Source: Cyanothece sp. SIO2G6
GTDB lineage: Bacteria > Cyanobacteriota > Cyanobacteriia > CAKZMO01
Direction: 5' to 3'
NCBI GenBank assembly: GCA_010672345.1
Contig: JAAHGY010000009.1
Coordinates: 1 to 36,814 of the forward strand
Length of the DNA: 36,814 nt
The position numbers and the translations under genes were made by a program. The notes under the pieces were generated by a model. The model saw only the letters and a list, made by a program, of their open reading frames with translations. It ran no database searches and was not told where the DNA came from. Position 1 is the stretch's first letter. Each line of letters starts with the position of its first letter. Positions 33,138 to 36,814 of this stretch are shown here, piece after piece.

Positions 33138-34190
33138 ATGGCTATTACGTCTTGGCGTCGATTTACGACTTTTGTTACAGTATCCACCTTGGTTGCATCC
33201 ACCCTGGCTGCTTGTAGCACAGGGGAAACGACTGATGTTGCCACAACTGACGCTGAAGTCTCTGCGGAAGGTGCAGTTTGTGCGCCCGAATTAGCAGAAC
33301 TGGAGTTTGGGATTATTTCCACTGAATCTCAGGATAACCTCAAGCCCAAATGGGATCCCCTCTTAGAGGACATGACCGAGGCGGTCGGTCGTCCTGTGAT
33401 TGGCTTCTATGCCACTGACTACGCAGGGGTGATTGAAGGGATGGGGGCAGGCAAAGTGCAGATTGCCTGGTACGGGGGTAAGTCCTACATCGAAGCGGCG
33501 GCCCGTTCCAGTGCTGAAGCTTTCGCCCAAACGGTGGCTCTGGATGGTTCCAAAGGCTATTACTCTCATCTGATCACCAACAAGGACAACCCCATTGTGG
33601 CGGAGATTGACCTGGAAGCTGGCAATGGCGATCAGTACGTCGTGGACAATGCCGCTAACTTGAGCTTTGCCTTCAACGACCCCAACTCCACCTCTGGATT
33701 CTTGGTTCCTACTTATTATGTGTTTGCCCAGAAAGGTGCAAATGCGGAGCAAATTTTCGAGAATCTGATCTATGCGGGTAGCCACGAAGCCACGGCCCTA
33801 GCGGTTGCCGAAAATCAAGTGGATGTCGCCACGAACAACAACGAGAACCTCGATCGTCTCAAAGAAACGGCTCCTGATGCGCTTGAGCAAATCCAGATCA
33901 TCTGGACTTCTCCCGTGATTCCTAGCGATCCCCTAGCATACCGTAGCGATCTGCCCGACTGTCTCAAATCGTCCATCCAAGACTTCTTCTTTAACTATGA
34001 CGACCAAGAAACCTTAGAGGGCTTGCAGTGGCAAGGTCTTGACCCCGCTAAGGATGAAGACTGGAACACCATCCGTGAGCTGGATATTGCTAGCAAAATC
34101 TTGGCGGTTCAGAATGATGACAATCTCAGCGAGACCGACAAGCAAGCGCAGATCGATGAGTTGAACGCTAAGATGGAAGCCCTGAAGTAA
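33138..34190 (+). CDS. phnD: Phosphonate/phosphite ABC transporter substrate-binding protein
   Basis: A 350-residue periplasmic binding lipoprotein. Signal peptide VTVSTLVASTLAAC ends at a lipobox with the lipidated Cys at about residue 25, followed by an acidic, Thr-rich linker. The PhnD fold starts LEFGIISTESQDNLKPKWDP (about 54-73); QIAWYGGKSYIEA (about 108) and FAFNDPNSTSGFLVPTYYV (about 184-202) form the ligand cleft, the latter with the Ser/Thr residues that bind the phosphonate head; VATNNNENLDRL (about 231) and IPSDPLAYRSDLP (about 259) follow. Phosphonate, phosphite and related ligands cannot be distinguished by eye. AAGGAA precedes the ATG. A hairpin after its stop may let it be made in excess over the permease. 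Confidence 0.9.
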   Translation: MAITSWRRFTTFVTVSTLVASTLAACSTGETTDVATTDAEVSAEGAVCAPELAELEFGIISTESQDNLKPKWDPLLEDMTEAVGRPVIGFYATDYAGVIEGMGAGKVQIAWYGGKSYIEAAARSSAEAFAQTVALDGSKGYYSHLITNKDNPIVAEIDLEAGNGDQYVVDNAANLSFAFNDPNSTSGFLVPTYYVFAQKGANAEQIFENLIYAGSHEATALAVAENQVDVATNNNENLDRLKETAPDALEQIQIIWTSPVIPSDPLAYRSDLPDCLKSSIQDFFFNYDDQETLEGLQWQGLDPAKDEDWNTIRELDIASKILAVQNDDNLSETDKQAQIDELNAKMEALK

Positions 34191-34248
34191 AGACTCAGTG
34201 CTCGATGGATCTTTAGGGTAAGATTCACTCTCCCTACGCAATAGTTTG

Positions 34249-34281
34249 GCAAGGGCAGCGTTTGCACTGCCCTTGTGTTTT
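34249..34281 (+). terminator. Intra-operon hairpin between phnD and phnE
   Basis: CAAGGGCAG (34250-34258) pairs perfectly with CTGCCCTTG (34267-34275) over an 8-base loop, then TGTTTTA. This resembles a leaky intrinsic terminator, which would lower phnE transcription relative to phnD. The T-run is interrupted by G, so a stabilising 3' end for phnCD mRNA is an alternative. Confidence 0.6.
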
Positions 34282-34325
34282 ATGGCTCGGTGGCTGCCAG
34301 TGTGAGCAATTGAATTTTCTGGATT

Positions 34326-35279
34326 ATGTCTAATTCTAATTTTGATTCCTTTAACCCAACCGCTTATACAAATTCTGTTGAGTCATCATCTGTGGTGTCC
34401 CCGGAAGTGCTGAAAACTCTGGCTCAAGAAAAGCCATTGATTACGCCAATGCGGATTTTTTGGGCGGTTGTGGCGATCGCCATCCTGATTCACACAGGCG
34501 AGATTAGTGATTTGAGCTTTGGTGAATTGTTTGAAGGGCGAGGCCGAATGGTGACGTACATTAGCGGCTACTGGTTTCCCGACTTTACCGATTCAGGGTT
34601 ACCCCGCCTCAGTGGAGAATGCCCCAGCAAATATATTTCGGCTCCCTTTTTGTTTAATCTACAGCTCTGTATTCCTACAGCCATCGAGGGATATGTGTTT
34701 GACATTATCCAAACCGTGGGGATGGGAATTTGGGGAACTCTAATATCGGCGATCGTGGCAATTCCTCTGAGTATTATTGCAGCAGAAAATGTGGCTCCTT
34801 TCTTTGTCGTGTTCATCATCCGGATTTTTCTGGGGGCCATGCGGGTGATCAACGAATTTGTGTTTGCCCTGATTTTTATTGTGGCTGTTGGCCTGGGTCC
34901 GTTTGCGGGGGTACTCGCTCTGTTTGTCCACACTACGGGAACATTGGGCAAGCTCTTTTCAGAAGCGATTGAAGAAATTGAACCCGGTCCTGTGGATGGG
35001 ATTCGCGCGACTGGAGCCTCTAAGTTACAAGAGGTGATCTTTGGGGTGCTGCCCCAGGTTCTGCCTTTGTGGACTTCCTATACCCTGTATCGGTTTGAAG
35101 CCAATATTCGCTCAGCTGCCGTGTTAGGACTGGTGGGAGCAGGCGGCATCGGCTTGACCCTGTTCCAATCGATGCGGTCGTTTCAGAATCAGAAAGTTGC
35201 GGCTATTCTGATTTTGCTCACGATCACCGTGGTTGGCATCGATACCATTTCTGCCAAGATTCGCCAACGGTTGGTCTAG
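34326..35279 (+). CDS. phnE: Phosphonate/phosphite ABC transporter permease
   Basis: A 317-residue inner-membrane permease. After a hydrophilic N-terminal extension of about 38 residues, a first transmembrane segment (RIFWAVVAIAILIHTG) is followed by an extramembrane part (SYISGYWFPDF-like, about 75-110) and the permease core from about 125: TVGMGIWGTLISAIVAIPLS, FLGAMRVINEFVFALIFIVAVGLG, then EEIEPGPVDGIRATGASKLQ, the EAA loop that docks to PhnC, and LYRFEANIRSAAVLGLVGAGGIG. These match PhnE. It is 135 bases from phnD, with a hairpin in between, and is the last gene of the operon. Confidence 0.93.
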   Translation: MSNSNFDSFNPTAYTNSVESSSVVSPEVLKTLAQEKPLITPMRIFWAVVAIAILIHTGEISDLSFGELFEGRGRMVTYISGYWFPDFTDSGLPRLSGECPSKYISAPFLFNLQLCIPTAIEGYVFDIIQTVGMGIWGTLISAIVAIPLSIIAAENVAPFFVVFIIRIFLGAMRVINEFVFALIFIVAVGLGPFAGVLALFVHTTGTLGKLFSEAIEEIEPGPVDGIRATGASKLQEVIFGVLPQVLPLWTSYTLYRFEANIRSAAVLGLVGAGGIGLTLFQSMRSFQNQKVAAILILLTITVVGIDTISAKIRQRLV

Positions 35280-35318
35280 GATCAGGGGGTGAATAAAGCA
35301 AGCTAGAATATGAGGAAA

Positions 35319-35346
35319 TTGTACTTGCTTTGTAAGTATAATAGGG
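35319..35346 (+). promoter_or_regulatory. Possible promoter/operator of the antitoxin gene
   Basis: TATAAT at 35337-35342 is preceded by an inverted repeat TACTT-GCTTTGT-AAGTA that overlaps it. A repressor-bound -10 region would be expected for an autoregulated antitoxin gene, but no well-placed -35 box is visible. Confidence 0.3.
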
Positions 35347-35382
35347 GTGGTAATTATCTGCTTGTAGTGTGGTAGTAATTTT

Positions 35383-35709
35383 ATGACGCTGCAACGTTTA
35401 GAACCCCAGCTACTGGCTTTAAGCCAAAACGAAAAAGCACAAGCAATCCAGCTATTATCTCAAAGCCTTGGCAACCCTTGGCGGGGCATTCAGAAAACAT
35501 TGGGGGTATGTGGTGGTGATGCTTGTATTGGATCGACCCGTATTCCTGTGTGGGTTTTAGTTAATGCTCGTGAAATCGGCATTAGCGAAGAGCAACTTCT
35601 GCAAGACTATCCGACTCTATCGGCAAGTGATTTAGCAAATGCTTGGTTTTATGCTTCTATGTATTCTGAGGAAATTGCATTAGCGATTAAGGAGAATGAA
35701 GAGGCTTAA
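35383..35709 (+). CDS. DUF433 family antitoxin
   Basis: A 108-residue protein. The first 45 residues (LEPQLLALSQNEKAQAIQLLSQSLG) form a helical segment, and the C-terminal half (about 43-100) is DUF433: TLGVCGGDACIGSTRIPVWVLV, EIGISEEQLLQDYPTLSASDLANAWFY. DUF433 has a winged-helix DNA-binding fold and is normally paired with a DUF5615 PIN-like toxin. Here the stop codon overlaps the ATG of the next frame (TAATG), the arrangement of an intact pair, but that toxin is degraded. The antitoxin itself appears complete and so is probably an orphan. Confidence 0.87.
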   Translation: MTLQRLEPQLLALSQNEKAQAIQLLSQSLGNPWRGIQKTLGVCGGDACIGSTRIPVWVLVNAREIGISEEQLLQDYPTLSASDLANAWFYASMYSEEIALAIKENEEA

Positions 35710-35878
35710 TGGGGCGCTTGTATAACGTTTGCATCGATTGCATCCCGATCACGCTGGCATCATTATTTGTACGGATGACGGAGATAGACTGGCTCTAGCT
35801 GAGAGAATTGATGCAGCTATTTTGGAAGAGTAAGCATTGCGAGGAAAATTGGTTAGTGTAGTTCGTCCCACCAAATAG
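35709..35878 (+). pseudogene. Degraded DUF5615 (PIN-like) toxin
   Basis: The overlapping ATG starts MGRLYN, like the MARLYADE start of DUF5615 toxins, but the next recognisable text is already the C-terminal end in another frame: HRLHPDHAGIIICTDDGDRL from about 35732, then RIDAAILEE, an in-frame TAA at 35831-35833, and LRGKLVSVVRPTK up to TAG at 35878. Intact proteins of this family have about 110-120 residues, so roughly 70-75 codons between start and HPDHAG are missing. An internal deletion with frameshift plus a nonsense mutation explains it. The loss of the toxin leaves the DUF433 antitoxin alone. Confidence 0.75.
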
Positions 35879-35927
35879 GCGATCGCCCCTCTTTATCTCT
35901 CAATAACGCGATCGCTCTCCAGTCTCA

Positions 35928-36005
35928 ATGGAAACCATGATGATGGGGGCTGCCAAAGATTTGGGCGATACTCCTGTTGGGGTGGCGTTGCGCCATCGCA
36001 CTTAA
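35928..36005 (+). other. Possible gene remnant
   Basis: A 25-codon open frame (METMMMGAAKDLGDTPVGVAL...) lies between two complete features. It reads like a fragment of a larger protein but I cannot name it, and no ribosome binding site is present. The remainder of the gap from 35879 to 36053 contains two HIP1 sites and nothing else. Confidence 0.2.
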
Positions 36006-36053
36006 AACAAGCTGGAGTATGGGATGATTGCACTTGCTCAAAATACACAACCC

Positions 36054-36814
36054 TTACTTTATATAGGGACCAAGAAATTTAGGGCCATTAAGATGAATGA
36101 GATGGTCGGGATCACTCGCAATCCAAACTTCAGTTTCCCACGCCAAGTTAGCGCAGTATTTTCTATACGTAGAGCGATCAGGGAAAGCTGTCACAAAAAT
36201 TATAGGATATGTGCAATTTGTTGTTATTCTTTCCAGCTCAAGTTTTCTAATCTGAGAGATTTCTCCAAAACTAGTAACTGACTCAATTAAGTAAATCCAA
36301 CCCTTCTGTTCGGAAAAAGCAATTATATCAGGTAATTCTTTATGGCTAGGCTCAGGAAAATTGAGTTTTGATAGCGTCTCGCGATTAAGGTATAGATACT
36401 TGTCTGAACTGTCCCCTACATAGAGAACTTCACAAGCATAACCATATCTGGGAAGAAACTGCTCAATGATTGCTTTTTGTAAGGCATTATGTCTTCCAGG
36501 GGTGAAAGATAGTTCTAGTCCTCCTGGTAAGGAAATTGAGATCATAGAAATATCTCGCTTAGTATCTAACTGCTGTCGCAATGATATTTTTCCTGAGAGA
36601 AGGCTTTCAACAGCATCATCCCAATCAGATGTACCAAATTGGCGAATAGCCTCAATGTGAGTCGGACAAATGGCGTATCCACTTCTACTATCATTAACAG
36701 CAGAACGCTCGACAAATCCAGGGACAACTATTGAGTCAGAAAGAAGCAGATCTATTTCCTTGCGCTTAAAGTCATCATAGGAGCCTCTACTTATGGATTC
36801 TGAATAATGTTCAA
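36054..36814 (-). CDS. BsuBI/PstI-type restriction endonuclease, N-terminus outside the window
   Basis: A type II restriction enzyme of the BsuBI/PstI family (CTGCAG-type recognition in the named members). The C-terminal catalytic domain is complete: GRHNALQKAIIEQFLPRYG, EVLYVGDSSDKYLYLN, then the PD-(D/E)XK core LPDIIAFSEQKGWIYLIES with VTSFG, IIFVTAFPDRSTYRKY and AWETEVWIASDPDHLIHLNG, ending GPKFLGPYIK. The frame stays open from 36581 to the window edge, coding for the helical N-terminal region (SYDDFKRKEIDLLLSDSIVV, SGYAICPTHIEAIRQFG), so the gene is cut by the window end, not truncated in nature. At least 253 residues are present; the family is about 310-330. The cognate methyltransferase should lie just beyond the edge. 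Confidence 0.88.
   Translation of the reverse strand, partial: EHYSESISRGSYDDFKRKEIDLLLSDSIVVPGFVERSAVNDSRSGYAICPTHIEAIRQFGTSDWDDAVESLLSGKISLRQQLDTKRDISMISISLPGGLELSFTPGRHNALQKAIIEQFLPRYGYACEVLYVGDSSDKYLYLNRETLSKLNFPEPSHKELPDIIAFSEQKGWIYLIESVTSFGEISQIRKLELERITTNCTYPIIFVTAFPDRSTYRKYCANLAWETEVWIASDPDHLIHLNGPKFLGPYIK

Noticed and set aside
1-36814. tRNA or rRNA genes
   Set aside because: No T-arm/anticodon-arm combination or conserved rRNA segment was recognised on either strand by eye.

Overview
The window looks like a cyanobacterial chromosome segment. HIP1 octamers (GCGATCGC) recur throughout both coding and intergenic DNA. There are several tandem short repeats of the kind found in filamentous cyanobacteria, and the gene families are typical of the group (Uma2/DUF820 nucleases, PEP-CTERM protein, TPR proteins, CbiX with a His-rich tail, ABC ATPase of the chloroplast ABCI11 type, DUF433 antitoxin). 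I cannot name the species; a filamentous, repeat-rich lineage is the best guess. No rRNA, tRNA or CRISPR array was recognised.

Layout. 0-3 kb: a Uma2 nuclease, then a family 2 glycosyltransferase and a SAM methyltransferase in the same direction, with small non-autonomous mobile elements inserted exactly at the ends of both latter genes. 3-4.6 kb: a secreted TPR protein (minus strand). 4.6-7.1 kb: a cobalamin riboswitch followed by cbiX and cbiET, a compact B12-biosynthesis operon. 7.3-13.3 kb: a PEP-CTERM protein and, convergent with it, a 1601-residue Ig-like/Calx-beta/RTX protein probably exported by type I secretion. 14.2-16.1 kb: a di-haem cytochrome resembling the rubber oxygenase RoxA. 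16.4-18.7 kb: a small coiled-coil protein and an amidohydrolase gene split by one in-frame TGA. 18.9-22.3 kb: DUF4870, a YwqG-like DUF1963 protein, and an MscS channel translationally adjacent to a 67-residue protein. 22.7-25.7 kb: an ECF-type ABC ATPase, rsmG carrying a large repetitive insertion, and dusA whose N-terminus is built from intergenic-type repeats. 25.8-31 kb: a PhnZ-like HD protein, an 890-residue TPR protein, two GNAT acetyltransferases, a fasciclin protein and a second Uma2. 32-35.3 kb: phnC-phnD-phnE phosphonate/phosphite ABC transporter behind a candidate Pho box. 35.4-36.8 kb: a DUF433 antitoxin with a degraded DUF5615 toxin, and a BsuBI/PstI-type restriction endonuclease running off the window end.

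How the parts may work together. CbiX and CbiET act in the same corrin pathway and share a B12-sensing leader. PhnCDE would import phosphonate or a related reduced phosphorus compound, and the HD protein 6 kb away keeps all the residues expected of the PhnZ diiron oxygenases that cleave alpha-hydroxyphosphonates; the linking dioxygenase (PhnY) is not in the window.

The most striking non-gene content is a set of three miniature inverted-repeat element families (two copies, two copies, one copy), most with intact target-site duplications, several large perfect hairpins, and tandem repeats that have entered the coding sequences of cbiX, rsmG, dusA and the TPR gene. I found no convincing wholly new defence or mobile system; the best candidates for a second look are the PhnZ-like/PhnCDE pair, the rsmG insertion, the RoxA-like cytochrome, the UGA-interrupted amidohydrolase and the mobile element set.
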